64,000 nt of DNA, from positions 124,001 through 188,000 of the forward strand of contig NC_006043.2 in the NCBI RefSeq assembly GCF_000006445.2. The letters run 5' to 3'. The notes below the pieces were generated by a model. That model did no database searches. It had not been told where the DNA came from and was given only the letters and a program-made list of their open reading frames with translations. Each line of letters opens with the position of its first letter. Positions within the stretch are counted from its first letter, which is position 1. Below, piece by piece: positions 20,501-30,387 of this stretch. This DNA is from Debaryomyces hansenii CBS767. Its lineage: Eukaryota; Ascomycota; Pichiomycetes; Serinales; Debaryomycetaceae. The position numbers and the translations under genes were made by a program.

Positions 20501-20725
20501 AAGATCTTGTTGAACCAATACAAGAAGTTAATCACCTTGAATGATATTCTTTGTGTTGGTGAAATCGATGGTAGCATTACGGACGATAGAGCCGAAAAGG
20601 ACTCTAATATCATTCCCGAAATGACTCCACCGTTGAACTACACTGCATCTGGTTTAATACCATGGCATATTGCAGCTGTGACGAAATCATTGGACTATTT
20701 AATCCATATTGATGTTGAAGAGTAA
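15401..20725 (+). CDS. SSN2: Mediator kinase-module subunit 13
   Basis: MED13 links the CDK8 kinase module (Ssn3, Ssn8, Srb8) to core Mediator and helps repress transcription. At 1774 aa it is somewhat longer than S. cerevisiae Ssn2 (1420). The N-terminal domain (about 1-330, with [12 protein letters not shown] and [20 protein letters not shown]) and the C-terminal RNase H-like domain (about 1490-1774, ending with [26 protein letters not shown]) are recognisable. Between them lie long disordered tracts, including an Asp run near 703-735 encoded by a GAT repeat (about 17519-17553) and an Asn/Ser/Pro-rich stretch near 1510-1640. Single exon. Confidence 0.93.
17519..17553 (+). repeat. GAT trinucleotide repeat in MED13
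   Basis: Near-perfect (GAT)n tract encoding poly-Asp within an acidic, probably disordered linker of MED13. Copy number is likely variable between strains. Confidence 0.85.
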
Positions 20726-20775
20726 ACTCCATAGTCTGCACACAAAATATACAATTTTTTTTTCGATCTCACTAT

Positions 20776-20798
20776 ACGCGTAGAATGCTTTGTTTACA
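20776..20798 (+). promoter_or_regulatory. MCB element plus forkhead-like motif
   Basis: ACGCGT at 20776-20781 (within TACGCGTA) is the MCB consensus bound by MBF at G1/S. TGTTTACA at 20791-20798 (reverse TGTAAACA) matches a forkhead site. Both lie within 100 bp of the start of the coiled-coil gene at 20875, suggesting cell-cycle expression. Confidence 0.45.
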
Positions 20799-20874
20799 AA
20801 TAGAAGTAATAGATAAATACAAAAGCGACTTTAGCTATATAGTCTAGCAGTTAATAGAGTACAAACAGACTAGT

Positions 20875-22635
20875 ATGGAGGGCATTGAACTAGACTCGAC
20901 ACACGAACTATTGAATAGATATAAGGTGAAGGAGGGAAGAAATGAGGATATTACGATATACTCGGATGAAGATTCGATATTCAATTCACCAAGCATTGAA
21001 TTAGGCAGATCAGCCGTGAAAAATACAAAGAATTCATCGCCATTTAAGAAATTTGGAACGGGCAGAAGCTCCAGTTTATCACCCAGTAAAAAGGTACGAA
21101 ACGATTACCAGGATCATTTGCACAGGATGAGAGGAAATAGTAATACAGGTAGTCCATTGAAACGGAATAATTACGATTTAAGCGAATATAATGATTTTGA
21201 TGATATAAAAGGGATGCCAGGGTTGAATATTGACAGTCTTAGTGGGTCAGATAACACTATGGACAAGGAAATACAAAGAATATTGGATATGTCGTCGCTC
21301 AAGCTTCCGGAGTTACAAGATGATCAGGGGAAGGATAAGACAGAATTGCTTATCAAGGAGACACACAAGCTCATAAACACGGTACCGGCATCGATAACAA
21401 GTAGTATGGAAGGTGAAGCGTATCAGAAAATGCTCACGACTTCCATAAATAAGTTAATTAAGCAGGTCGAAAGCATGAAAAGAGACCTTGAAAATAGGGA
21501 TAACGAAGCTAAAAGCCACCGAATCCAACTTTCGAATCTAGAGATGAAAATGGGACTCTACCAGAGAGAAAATAACGACTTGAAGAAGGAGCTTAACCAG
21601 GTCAAGAAAAGATCTGTTATACCTCAAAACGAATCACGCGAGAACGACCTTTTAAGAACCAAGCTTATAAAATATAGAAATTTGTACACCGAAGCAGATA
21701 GAGAGAACCAGGAGTTGAAGTCGAAGCATAACGGGGAGCCGGTGAAAGAATCTGCGAGCCAACAAATGCCGGTACGGGAACAACCGAGACCTACGGGTCA
21801 GGCAGATGCGGCCGAAATGCCATCAGGAATAAACCCGATAGACAGGAAGTCATTACTGCAGGACGTATACAAACAACGGCTTGTAGAACTACAGAATCAA
21901 CTTTCCGATATTATCGACGATGTGAAAGACGAACCACCACAGCCAGAGATACGGCCCGTGCTGCAACCAAAGCTGCAACCCCACGAGACATCTAAATCCA
22001 ACGAGATGGCAGATGCACATTCGCAGCCAAGTTTGCGTATGCTTGCCATATTTGAAGATCTAGTCCGGGCGATGAAGAACGAATCAGACGAGAGCAAGCA
22101 CGTCGAAAAGCCTATAGAAACGCAAACCACACCAAACGAAACGAGCCCAAACGAATCGGTAGAACAAGAGCTGATGGAAAACCTACGTAACCCAATTGAC
22201 CCTGTTTTGGAGAAAATATTGGCCTCGCTTGACAAAAACAACCAGATGTACAATAGATTACTCGATGTACTCAATCCAGATGCCAATGGACAACCCATAC
22301 GCATTAGCGAGGCATCAACAGCTCCGATGTTGGACGAGGCCCACTATCCAGACCCCAAGGAACGCGAGAAGGATATCGTGTTCCAATGTTATGTCTGCTG
22401 TCCGCAGAACCATAAACTCCACGCCAAAAGACCGTGCAAGAGATGTTCGGCCGCGTCGTCGGAAGCTTCAGGGTCTGCTGGCAACTCTGTGACCCATTCT
22501 GCTGGCAATTCTGCGTCCGATTCCACGTCCGACACCCATGTCCGTGATAGTGGGCCAAACCGCATGGTCGACTTTTCTGACCCCAAAGACAACAAAACCA
22601 TAAACCTCATGGGCGAATACAAGTGGACCATATAA
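20875..22635 (+). CDS. Coiled-coil protein, candidate spindle pole body component (Spc42/Ppc89-like)
   Basis: The 586 aa protein has a polar, Ser-rich N-terminus with basic patches such as SPFKKFGTGRSSSLSPSKK. A coiled coil follows at about 185-285 (KLIKQVESMKRDLENRDNEA and onward, heptad-like). A second short helix lies near 325-345 and another near 385-400 (RMLAIFEDLVRAMKNE). A Cys cluster lies near 503-525 (FQCYVCCPQNHKLHAKRPCKRC). This architecture resembles fungal spindle-pole coiled-coil proteins, and the MCB motif upstream fits a duplication-phase gene. I cannot name the orthologue with confidence; another coiled-coil scaffold is possible. Confidence 0.45.
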   Translation: MEGIELDSTHELLNRYKVKEGRNEDITIYSDEDSIFNSPSIELGRSAVKNTKNSSPFKKFGTGRSSSLSPSKKVRNDYQDHLHRMRGNSNTGSPLKRNNYDLSEYNDFDDIKGMPGLNIDSLSGSDNTMDKEIQRILDMSSLKLPELQDDQGKDKTELLIKETHKLINTVPASITSSMEGEAYQKMLTTSINKLIKQVESMKRDLENRDNEAKSHRIQLSNLEMKMGLYQRENNDLKKELNQVKKRSVIPQNESRENDLLRTKLIKYRNLYTEADRENQELKSKHNGEPVKESASQQMPVREQPRPTGQADAAEMPSGINPIDRKSLLQDVYKQRLVELQNQLSDIIDDVKDEPPQPEIRPVLQPKLQPHETSKSNEMADAHSQPSLRMLAIFEDLVRAMKNESDESKHVEKPIETQTTPNETSPNESVEQELMENLRNPIDPVLEKILASLDKNNQMYNRLLDVLNPDANGQPIRISEASTAPMLDEAHYPDPKEREKDIVFQCYVCCPQNHKLHAKRPCKRCSAASSEASGSAGNSVTHSAGNSASDSTSDTHVRDSGPNRMVDFSDPKDNKTINLMGEYKWTI

Positions 22636-23553
22636 TCCCCGTGTATAGTATAATCGAAGTATCTAGTTCTGAGTCTGTAAGTTCTCCTTTCAGCCAAACT
22701 CACCATCCAGCCAAAGGCATATAAAATCGCATTGCCTAGGTTTTAGCACCCACCATTGCCCAGACACCAGGACCCACCATTGTCTAGCTTCTAGCTCCCA
22801 TTATCACCCGTTTACGCATAATATAGCTCCTATACACCTTATATAGTATATTGAAAGCTGTGTACAATTGAACACCTACATCTACTTCTACTTAGCCCGA
22901 AATCCTTAGTCTCTCCAGCCAAGACCTTCTAGGTGGTCATACATTCGAACATACCTTCCAACACACCTTCCTTAGGTCTGTCCACCTAGAACCCCCAGTA
23001 TTACCACCTGCTTCGCCTACGCTCATCTAATTGCAAAATTCTAGGGCTCCGCGTACAACTCCGTGTATCCCCCGTAATTCTAGCCAAATCAGTCCTATTT
23101 TACACGAATATCTCCGTCTCATACACATCTACTGCCCCGGTCACATATTCTGCAACATGGGCCTATTGTGAACATGTTCTGTTGATCTCTTGCTACCTTG
23201 ATCTAGTGAATGTTTACATATAAGCCCAAATAGTAAGGCCAATAATTTTGTGTCACATTGTTCTTTATTTACGCGGTTCCTAATTTGAGTTGAATTCATC
23301 ACAGGTTTTTTCCAAACACAAGAGATGTTGAAACAGGTATTATATTGCCAATAAACTAATATAACCAGAGAAAAGTTGTTTATAATATTGCTAGTGTATT
23401 TCTAAACCAGTTATTTAATTTAAATCACGAAAAACAAGCCAGATTTTGTCGATATAGACAAATTGCATTTATCACAAATAGTATTGGGAGAATTATAGGT
23501 TAAAGGTTGATTTAACCCCAAAAAAGTCAGAAAAAGAGGCATTAGACAGTAGA
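22636..23553. other. Long promoter region of the B-type cyclin gene
   Basis: About 0.9 kb without a gene. A near-duplicate ACCCACCATTG occurs around 22747 and 22772. A forkhead motif lies at 23211-23218. The last 250 bp are AT-rich. Long upstream regions are usual for mitotic cyclin genes. Confidence 0.5.
23211..23218 (+). promoter_or_regulatory. Forkhead-like site upstream of cyclin gene
   Basis: TGTTTACA (reverse TGTAAACA) lies about 340 bp before the cyclin ATG. In S. cerevisiae, CLB2 is driven by Mcm1-Fkh2. A partial Mcm1-like CCTAATTTGA is seen near 23279. Motifs this short can occur by chance. Confidence 0.35.
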
Positions 23554-25080
23554 ATGCCACAAACCGTTAATAATGAGAATGAATACAGGTTAACCAGGTC
23601 GAAAGCAATGCAGAACCAGAGCTTGCGAGGGAACGAAGGGGGGCCCAAGACACACGCACAAACACAGATGGAGGCACAGAGCCAGAAAGGAGGACGAGGA
23701 GAGGCGGTAATGGGAGATGGAAACGGCGACACGAAGGACGGGTTGTACAATTTGTCACAGCACTCGTCGGAGGAGGTGTTGGCGGGAACACGAAGCTACT
23801 TGGGAGACGTCTCGAACCAGTACGGGTCGAGTGGTGTCAAGCCCAATATGGGGTCGAAAAGACGGCCGCTTGGGGGAGATAATGCTCCGTTGCAGCAGCA
23901 CCAGCGGATTATGTTGAAGCCAAACAATTCGAGCACGAACACTAATCATTTACTTGCATCACAACCGAAAGACACCGTCACGACGACCACCGCGACTATT
24001 AATGACAACACTAACGGCAATATCACTACTAATAATCATACATCTGCATCGTCATCGAACTCGTCGACCCAGAATCTCGCAGTGCCTGCCAGGATGCCGC
24101 AGAAGAGACAGGCCACCGAGTCGTCCACCAATTTGGTGGAAAAATTGCACATCTCGGGTCCCCACAGCAACCACGTCTCGTACAAAAAGTCGAGAATCAT
24201 CGACTACGAATGGCAGGACTTGGATGAGGAAGACATTGACGACCCCTTAATGGTAAGTGAGTATGTCAATGATATCTTCCCCTACCTCAGCGAGTTGGAA
24301 CACAAAACATTACCTGACTCGCAATATTTGTTTAAACAAAAGCATTTGAAACCCAAAATGAGATCCATCCTTGTCGACTGGCTTGTTGAAATGCACACCA
24401 GATTCCGCTTGTTGCCGGAAACCTTATTCTTGGCTATCAATATCATGGACAGATTCATGTCGCTCGAAATCGTCCAGATCGACAAATTACAACTCTTGGC
24501 CACAGGATCCTTATTTATCGCTGCCAAATACGAGGAGGTGTTTTCTCCCTCTGTTAAAAACTATGCATATTTTACTGATGGTTCATACACTGAAGATGAA
24601 ATCTTACAGGCCGAAAAATATATCTTGACCATCTTGAACTTCGACCTTAACTATCCTAACCCCATGAACTTTTTGAGAAGAATCTCAAAAGCCGACGACT
24701 ACGATGTCCAATCAAGAACATTAGGTAAATACTTACTAGAAATCACAATAATTGACTACAAATTTATTGGCATGTTACCGTCGTTATGTTCGGCTTCGGC
24801 CATGTACATTGCCCGGTTGATTTTGGGTAAGACCCCAGTATGGAACGGGAACTTGATTCATTATTCAGGCGGCTATAGAGTCAGTGATATGAAGGACTGC
24901 ATCGAATTGCTCGTCCAATACCTCATTGCTCCGGTCGAACACGATGAATTTTTCAAAAAATACGCTACCAGAAAATTCATGAAAGCCAGTATATTATGTC
25001 GAAGCTGGGCTAAAAAAATCGTGTCTGAGAATAAGGATATATTTGCTAATGATTTATTCATTAATAAGGCTGAAAATTAA
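23554..25080 (+). CDS. CLB2: G2/mitotic B-type cyclin
   Basis: Activates Cdc28/Cdk1 for mitosis and is destroyed by the APC. The 508 aa protein has a long, Asn/Thr-rich N-terminus, then a cyclin N box (about 235-365) with MRSILVDWLVEMHTRFRLLPETLFLAINIMDRF-type sequence, and a cyclin C fold (about 365-490). A textbook destruction box R80-S-Y-L-G-D-V-S-N88 (RxxLxxVxN) is visible. The N-terminal 230 codons are more GC-rich than the rest. CLB2 and CLB4-type genes are close in this clade, so the exact paralogue is uncertain; the mitotic B-cyclin assignment is firm. Confidence 0.9.
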   Translation: MPQTVNNENEYRLTRSKAMQNQSLRGNEGGPKTHAQTQMEAQSQKGGRGEAVMGDGNGDTKDGLYNLSQHSSEEVLAGTRSYLGDVSNQYGSSGVKPNMGSKRRPLGGDNAPLQQHQRIMLKPNNSSTNTNHLLASQPKDTVTTTTATINDNTNGNITTNNHTSASSSNSSTQNLAVPARMPQKRQATESSTNLVEKLHISGPHSNHVSYKKSRIIDYEWQDLDEEDIDDPLMVSEYVNDIFPYLSELEHKTLPDSQYLFKQKHLKPKMRSILVDWLVEMHTRFRLLPETLFLAINIMDRFMSLEIVQIDKLQLLATGSLFIAAKYEEVFSPSVKNYAYFTDGSYTEDEILQAEKYILTILNFDLNYPNPMNFLRRISKADDYDVQSRTLGKYLLEITIIDYKFIGMLPSLCSASAMYIARLILGKTPVWNGNLIHYSGGYRVSDMKDCIELLVQYLIAPVEHDEFFKKYATRKFMKASILCRSWAKKIVSENKDIFANDLFINKAEN

Positions 25081-25413
25081 AGAGTGAACTACTATTCTTA
25101 CCCTTAGGATCTACTAATAAAAATATCATAATTATTTCACATTTGCACATTAGATTGGTTTTCGCTATTTGTTGATACTACCTATTTTTTTTCCGGGAGT
25201 TTCTCCTACATTACGTTGTTTATTTCTTGTCTCTTATATCATTATTCATTTGCAATCATTATTATTATATATTGTTTAGAATATATAAGTTTATATAACC
25301 GTACACTTAACCATTTTTCGAGTAGCGCGTTGTTTTTGAAAAGATCAACAGAAATAAACCTCTATTATAAGGTACACCTCTTAACACAAGCCGTTGAAGA
25401 ATATAGTTGAAAA
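25081..25413. other. CLB2-RTT107 intergenic region
   Basis: AT-rich spacer between tandem genes. It should hold the cyclin 3' end and the RTT107 promoter. No convincing motif or RNA gene was seen. Confidence 0.5.
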
Positions 25414-28071
25414 ATGTTTCAAGGGTCAGCGTTTTTGGTGGTTGTTTCAGATGCATTCACTGACGAAGAAGTGAATGACGTTGAGTCGATGCTTAAACAA
25501 AATAATGCTAAAGTTTTCGTAAAAGAGGAACACGATAATGAGGTTAATTACTTGGGAACTGAGGCCGTGTCGAACACGCATATAGATCATATAATATGTA
25601 AATCTGTTGAGTTTATTGAATACAATTTGGCCCAGACTTCCATGGTTCCTATAACGACTCCAGAATGGGTATTTGACTCGGTAAGTCGAGCAAAGATTTC
25701 CAATCCTAAGGTGTATAGTCCCGATCCCAAGTTGTTTTTAAAGGACACGTTTGTGTGTGTTGCTGATAATTTACCAGTGGGAGATAAGGAGGCTATTTAC
25801 GGGGGAGTGAGAGCATTTGGCGGTCAATATTTGGATGATTTGACGAGATATACTACGCATTTGATTGCAATGGATATGAATAATGACAAGAGTGTGATTG
25901 CAACGAGTGCAATCAACACTACCCAAGAAAATGGTGACAAAATAGACATCAAGATAGTTTTGCCCCATTGGATAGATGATTGCTTGAAAATGGGGAAAAA
26001 ATTACATGAAGAGCCCTACATGTTGCCATCACCTTCCATATTGAAGACAACACTGGAAGGTATCGATTCGCCCGTAATCACGGAGGATGATGTTTTACCT
26101 ATTGATTCAAGTAAGTCTAGCTTCTTGGACAATAAGCTTTTCTATATCAGCCCAGACTATAAGATATCCCACCGGTTAACTAGTGCCATAGGCGCCCTAA
26201 TCAAGAAGCATGGTGGTAAAGTAACCACACAATTTGACTCGAAAATGGTTGATATCTACATTGGCCAGTATCGAGCAGGAGATGCGTACATAACTAGTTG
26301 CAAGTCAAATCGTATAATAGTTGGTAATTTGCAGTGGCTTTACTCAATAATAGTATCAAACAAGTGGAAGCTACCAATAAATTCGAACTTGCTTCATTAT
26401 CCAATTCCCCTAACTTCATTACCTGACTTTCAAAATTTGAAGATTTCGGTTACCAACTATAGTGGCGATGCAAGATTCTATTTGTCGAAGTTGATCACCA
26501 TATTGGGTGGCACATTTACCAAAACATTGACTCGTGATAATGATTTCTTAGTTGCTGCAAAGCCCGAAGGTAAAAAATATGAAGCAGCTAAAGTGAAATG
26601 GAGATCAGAAGATAATAACAACATTAAGATCGTTAATCACCTTTGGTTAGAAGAATGTTTTGCTAATTGGAAATTAATGGAATATGATCGACCACAGTAT
26701 CAATTCTTAGGAAATAATGCAAACGGGGTAGAGAAGTTACTTTGCAAAACCAAGCTAAAGCAAAATGTGCTTGAGAGTTGGTATAATCAAGAGAACATCG
26801 CAAGCGAAAAAGAAAACGTAGCCGATAGTATGAGTGAAGATGAATCAACACAACCAAAAAGTCGCCTAAAATCTAATACAAAAACCAACAACACTAAAAA
26901 ATCACCTCTGACTAATGGCAGCGTAACAGATGAAAATATAGAACAAGAAGAGGAAATACAAGACGAGCAAAAGGATGATGACGAACAAGAGAAAATCAAA
27001 GCAAAGGAGGATGAAACCAGGTTGTCTACAAAAGAAAAAACAAAGAAGTCAAGCTTACCTTCAGAGATGTGTAAAGAAGACGACGAAGCTGTGCTCCCTG
27101 CAACTCCTATTACAGGGAGAAGCGGAAGGTCCGCTAAGCAAAAGGCAGTGAATAAGTTACACTCCGATATGAACGATCTAAATGATTATCAGCAAATGTC
27201 AAAGAGTTCTAGGAAGATGAAATCATATATGGAAGAACTCGAAAAGAGTTCATCAGCCAAAAGAAAGGCAGAAATCGAAAATAAAGACACCAATACTATT
27301 GAGACACCCGTGAAGGCCAAGAAACGTAAAACTGAATCACCTAGACCTGACACCGATACTAAGATAGTGGCAGTAATAACTGGATGCGAAAACGAAATCA
27401 CATTGACACGTCAGGATACCCAGAATTTAAATCATATTGGAGTCAAAGTATTATCAGATTACTCGACGAAACAAGGAATCAACACTCTAATTGCGCCTAG
27501 GATATTACGGACAGCTAAGTTTTTACGCTCTCTTAGTCAGGTGGATAAGATTATTCATCCCAATTATTTAATAGACGTATTGAAAAAGTTGAACTCATCA
27601 CAGGATGCTGATGGAGACCAAGTATCTAAAGAATTTTCAATTAACGACTACTCGCTAGATAAAGTCATACCCATTAAGGCCATTAACCAAGAACTTGGCG
27701 TTACCAATGCTAAAGAGAATGGCTTGGCTAATTTATTGAATACTACTAACAGAGGCTTAATCTTTCAGGATTTGAAAATTAACTTGTCTAGTAATTTAGT
27801 TGGAGGTGTACAAGTGATATCGGAAATTTTGGAAAGTCATGGGCTTGCAGAGGCCAAGAGCATTAAGTCTGTCACTGCAGCTAATACAAAAAGTTTACTT
27901 ACGAATGATGATGGCAAGACAATTATGATAGCTCACAAATCGAAAGATGCTAAATTAATCACTAGCTTCAAGAAGAACGTACAAAATGGTGTAATTGTGG
28001 AATGGGATTGGTGTGTCAAGTCTATTTTCAAGATGAAGCTCGAAGAATTCGACTCGTACCAACTTTTATAG
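25414..28071 (+). CDS. RTT107: BRCT-repeat DNA-damage scaffold Rtt107
   Basis: Scaffold at stalled forks; in yeast it binds Slx4, the Rtt101-Mms22 ligase and gamma-H2A. The 885 aa protein starts with N-terminal BRCT repeats (PEWVFDSVSRAK and HWIDDCLKMGKKL are BRCT-like Trp motifs) through about residue 450. YSGDARFYLSKLITILGGTFTKTLTR resembles the fourth BRCT of Rtt107. A charged linker (about 465-640, including acidic and Lys-rich tracts) follows. A C-terminal BRCT pair (about 650-885, ending with VEWDWCVKSIFK) resembles the gamma-H2A reader. The domain order and the YSPDPKLFL motif support Rtt107 over other BRCT proteins. Confidence 0.9.
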   Translation: MFQGSAFLVVVSDAFTDEEVNDVESMLKQNNAKVFVKEEHDNEVNYLGTEAVSNTHIDHIICKSVEFIEYNLAQTSMVPITTPEWVFDSVSRAKISNPKVYSPDPKLFLKDTFVCVADNLPVGDKEAIYGGVRAFGGQYLDDLTRYTTHLIAMDMNNDKSVIATSAINTTQENGDKIDIKIVLPHWIDDCLKMGKKLHEEPYMLPSPSILKTTLEGIDSPVITEDDVLPIDSSKSSFLDNKLFYISPDYKISHRLTSAIGALIKKHGGKVTTQFDSKMVDIYIGQYRAGDAYITSCKSNRIIVGNLQWLYSIIVSNKWKLPINSNLLHYPIPLTSLPDFQNLKISVTNYSGDARFYLSKLITILGGTFTKTLTRDNDFLVAAKPEGKKYEAAKVKWRSEDNNNIKIVNHLWLEECFANWKLMEYDRPQYQFLGNNANGVEKLLCKTKLKQNVLESWYNQENIASEKENVADSMSEDESTQPKSRLKSNTKTNNTKKSPLTNGSVTDENIEQEEEIQDEQKDDDEQEKIKAKEDETRLSTKEKTKKSSLPSEMCKEDDEAVLPATPITGRSGRSAKQKAVNKLHSDMNDLNDYQQMSKSSRKMKSYMEELEKSSSAKRKAEIENKDTNTIETPVKAKKRKTESPRPDTDTKIVAVITGCENEITLTRQDTQNLNHIGVKVLSDYSTKQGINTLIAPRILRTAKFLRSLSQVDKIIHPNYLIDVLKKLNSSQDADGDQVSKEFSINDYSLDKVIPIKAINQELGVTNAKENGLANLLNTTNRGLIFQDLKINLSSNLVGGVQVISEILESHGLAEAKSIKSVTAANTKSLLTNDDGKTIMIAHKSKDAKLITSFKKNVQNGVIVEWDWCVKSIFKMKLEEFDSYQLL

Positions 28072-28241
28072 GATAAGTTAAATATAATTTAATGAACACA
28101 GTCTACATTTAAAAGATCAGGTAAAAAGAATTTATTGAATTGAACAAACCAAACGTAAATAGATAAAGTTTTATAAAAACATTCCTGTTAATTTATAATA
28201 TTACGATCATGAATAGTAATTTACAACATAGCGAAGCGACT

Positions 28242-29759
28242 TCAAATGTCAATCAAACTTGGCCCATCGTTACGTCTTTGCTGCTGTTGCGTATTGGCGT
28301 TACCAAATCCGTAACCAGTATAGGCAGGATTGATTTGACTTTGCTGTTGGTACCCAATGCCAGTATTTAAGAACGGATTGCCGGTAGCGTTCGAACTCAA
28401 TTTGGCTTCATCATAGTTTTGTTTGTAACCAGTACCACTTGAATTTATAAATTGTTGAGTTTTTGTATGTTGATGAGGGATTCTTGTAGCACCCGTGTTA
28501 CCAAACGTATCGATACCAGTACCTTGAGCCAATAAATTATTCAAATCAGCATGAGTCGAGTCATCAAATTTGGACGACGACGTAGTTTGCGGCTTGAGTT
28601 GCGACGTTGGCTGGGTGAAAAATTGGGGTTGCTGTTGCTGTTGCTGTTGTTGCTGTTGATAGAGATCTTGTTGTTGTTGTTGTTGTTGCGAAGCTATATC
28701 GTTTAACGACTGGGAAGCTGGTTGCTGTTGAGCAGACTCACTCTGTAATGCGAATGGGTTATTCGAGCCCGTCTTCAATGGCTGCAATTCTTGAGGCTGT
28801 TGCTGCTGCTGTTGGGGACCGTTGAATCCGGTAAACAGTGGCTGTTGTTGCATTGGTTCCTGTTGTTGGTAGTGTTGCTGTTGGTATAACCCAGTGTTCA
28901 TGGCGTTCTGTATTGGGTTTCCAAACATATCGTATTGCTGTTGGGTTTGAGTCTGTTGTGGCATCATGTAGTACTGAGGCTGTTGGTAGCCAGTGGCTAA
29001 GTAATATTGGGGTTGGGCTTGTTGTTCGTCCAAGTCAAGTAAGTTGTCGTTCTGCTGGTTCTTCAACTTCCTCATCTCTTCCTCCTCCATCGACAACTTC
29101 AACGCTGCTTGTAAGTCGTCGTCGTCGGGGATCTGGTTCTTGCGCCTAGCCTCTTCCTCGGCCGTGATCCTCGACATTTCCAACGCCTTTTGCATCTCGT
29201 CATCATCATCACCCGTGACGGGTCTGCTCAGGTTGCTGTTGACGGTATTTCTTCTCGAACCACGACGGTTTCTTCTCTCACGGCCAGGACGGTGACCAGG
29301 ACCATTCTGGGCCCTCGCGGCCAATTCTCTCTCGTGCTGCAACCTCTCGTCGTCCCTCAACAACGACACCAATTCTTTGGCCTTCACCCGGATCACCGCT
29401 CCCTGATCGTTATCTGCCTCGTCAAAGTGTATGAACTCCCGCAAAGTCTTAATAATGTACAAGTTGTCCTTCGACCAGAGCACACATTTTTCAGATCCGT
29501 ATCTCACCAAGTAGTCCAATACCGTCAATGACTTCGCCACATGTCTCCAATTCTTCCCCTTATCGTTAAGACGACGGTCGAGCATATCCATGATCTCCAA
29601 AAAGTCTGTTTGCGATTGGTACGTCCGGGAAGCTATTTCTTCCATATCAAAAGTGGTCGGCCCCGATGGGTCGTTGGACGTAGCGTTTCTAACGAGCACC
29701 TGTCCCGATGAATACCCGTTGGTAACGTTTTTAATAGAACGAACAAATGACTTCGACAT
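28242..29759 (-). CDS. ENT2: Epsin, endocytic clathrin adaptor
   Basis: Links PI(4,5)P2 membranes, ubiquitinated cargo and clathrin during endocytosis. The 505 aa protein has an N-terminal ENTH domain (about 10-145; SSGQVLVRNATSND, MLDRRLNDKGKNWRHVAKSL). Two ubiquitin-interacting motifs follow at about 185-202 and 212-229 (DDDDLQAALKLSMEEEE). A Gln-rich tail carries two NPF motifs for EH-domain partners (NNPFALQ, GNPFLNTG). The last residues LIDI form a clathrin box, like LIDL in yeast epsins. ENT1 and ENT2 are S. cerevisiae paralogues, so the symbol is a family choice. The poly-Gln is encoded by CAACAG/CAACAA repeats on the minus strand. Confidence 0.94.
   Translation of the reverse strand: MSKSFVRSIKNVTNGYSSGQVLVRNATSNDPSGPTTFDMEEIASRTYQSQTDFLEIMDMLDRRLNDKGKNWRHVAKSLTVLDYLVRYGSEKCVLWSKDNLYIIKTLREFIHFDEADNDQGAVIRVKAKELVSLLRDDERLQHERELAARAQNGPGHRPGRERRNRRGSRRNTVNSNLSRPVTGDDDDEMQKALEMSRITAEEEARRKNQIPDDDDLQAALKLSMEEEEMRKLKNQQNDNLLDLDEQQAQPQYYLATGYQQPQYYMMPQQTQTQQQYDMFGNPIQNAMNTGLYQQQHYQQQEPMQQQPLFTGFNGPQQQQQQPQELQPLKTGSNNPFALQSESAQQQPASQSLNDIASQQQQQQQDLYQQQQQQQQQQPQFFTQPTSQLKPQTTSSSKFDDSTHADLNNLLAQGTGIDTFGNTGATRIPHQHTKTQQFINSSGTGYKQNYDEAKLSSNATGNPFLNTGIGYQQQSQINPAYTGYGFGNANTQQQQRRNDGPSLIDI
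28627..28690. repeat. CAA/CAG microsatellite in epsin poly-Gln
   Basis: Two runs, about 28627-28658 (CTGTTG units on the + strand) and about 28669-28690 (TTG units), separated by Leu-Tyr codons. They encode poly-Gln in the disordered epsin tail. Confidence 0.85.
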
Positions 29760-29828
29760 GATGTAGTGCGTTCTGCGTGTATAACCGATGTATTAACCGT
29801 GCTGAATGGTGTTTTATCGACTTATGTC

Positions 29829-29838
29829 CCATATATGG
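29829..29838. promoter_or_regulatory. Perfect CArG box, CCATATATGG
   Basis: CC(A/T)6GG, the Mcm1/SRF MADS-box consensus, sits in a 12-bp palindrome 70 bp before the epsin ATG. Mcm1 binding is inference. Confidence 0.45.
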
Positions 29839-30042
29839 GTCCCCTTTATGTCCCAGGAGCCATCTCTGAGCAAGATTGTCTGAGCCCGCGGTTTTGTGTC
29901 ACTTCCAACCCATCCACCTGTTTGACCCAAGCTACGACGGATCAGACGCCGTATACTACTGGAAGCGGTAGACGGTTGCACTAGACGGACGCTAGGCTAC
30001 CTGGCCATACTAGTATCGGACCCATACCGCCCCGTTCATACC

Positions 30043-30060
30043 CTCCAGTACCGGCTGGAG
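30043..30060. repeat. Inverted repeat, CTCCAG-N6-CTGGAG
   Basis: A six-base perfect stem flanks TACCGG in the GC-rich block. It could form a small hairpin or bind a dimeric regulator. Confidence 0.6.
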
Positions 30061-30194
30061 AATCACTCGGTAGGGACACGCCCATACCACCAGACCCCCG
30101 TCCTGGTCCTACTTGAGCCACTGTCATCAGACAACGGGGGAGATAGGAGAACTGCAGGTCGTAGCACGGCACGATGCACCAGTGGCCCGTAGGT

Positions 30195-30215
30195 GCTGGG
30201 TCCGAAGGACCCAGC
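30195..30215. repeat. Nine-bp hairpin with GAA loop
   Basis: GCTGGGTCC and GGACCCAGC are perfect complements separated only by GAA. This stable GC-rich hairpin is unusual in a yeast intergenic region. It does not belong to any tRNA that I can fold. Confidence 0.75.
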
Positions 30216-30379
30216 GGCCTCAGACCCCTTGTAGTCACCCTCGCTCTTTTGCAATCGTTCTCCCAAAAACATTCCCACGCTGTGCCCAGCGAACCACACT
30301 CTCTAGCCCCCGTCTACACACCCTACACTACGTATCCTGACCCAGGCTTGACCCACGTCTCGGTGGCAATCCCTGCCCA

Positions 30380-30387
30380 CACGTGAT
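30380..30387. promoter_or_regulatory. Cbf1-type E-box, CACGTGAT
   Basis: The reverse complement is ATCACGTG, the Cbf1/CDEI consensus. It lies about 310 bp before the CxxC gene start. Confidence 0.4.
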
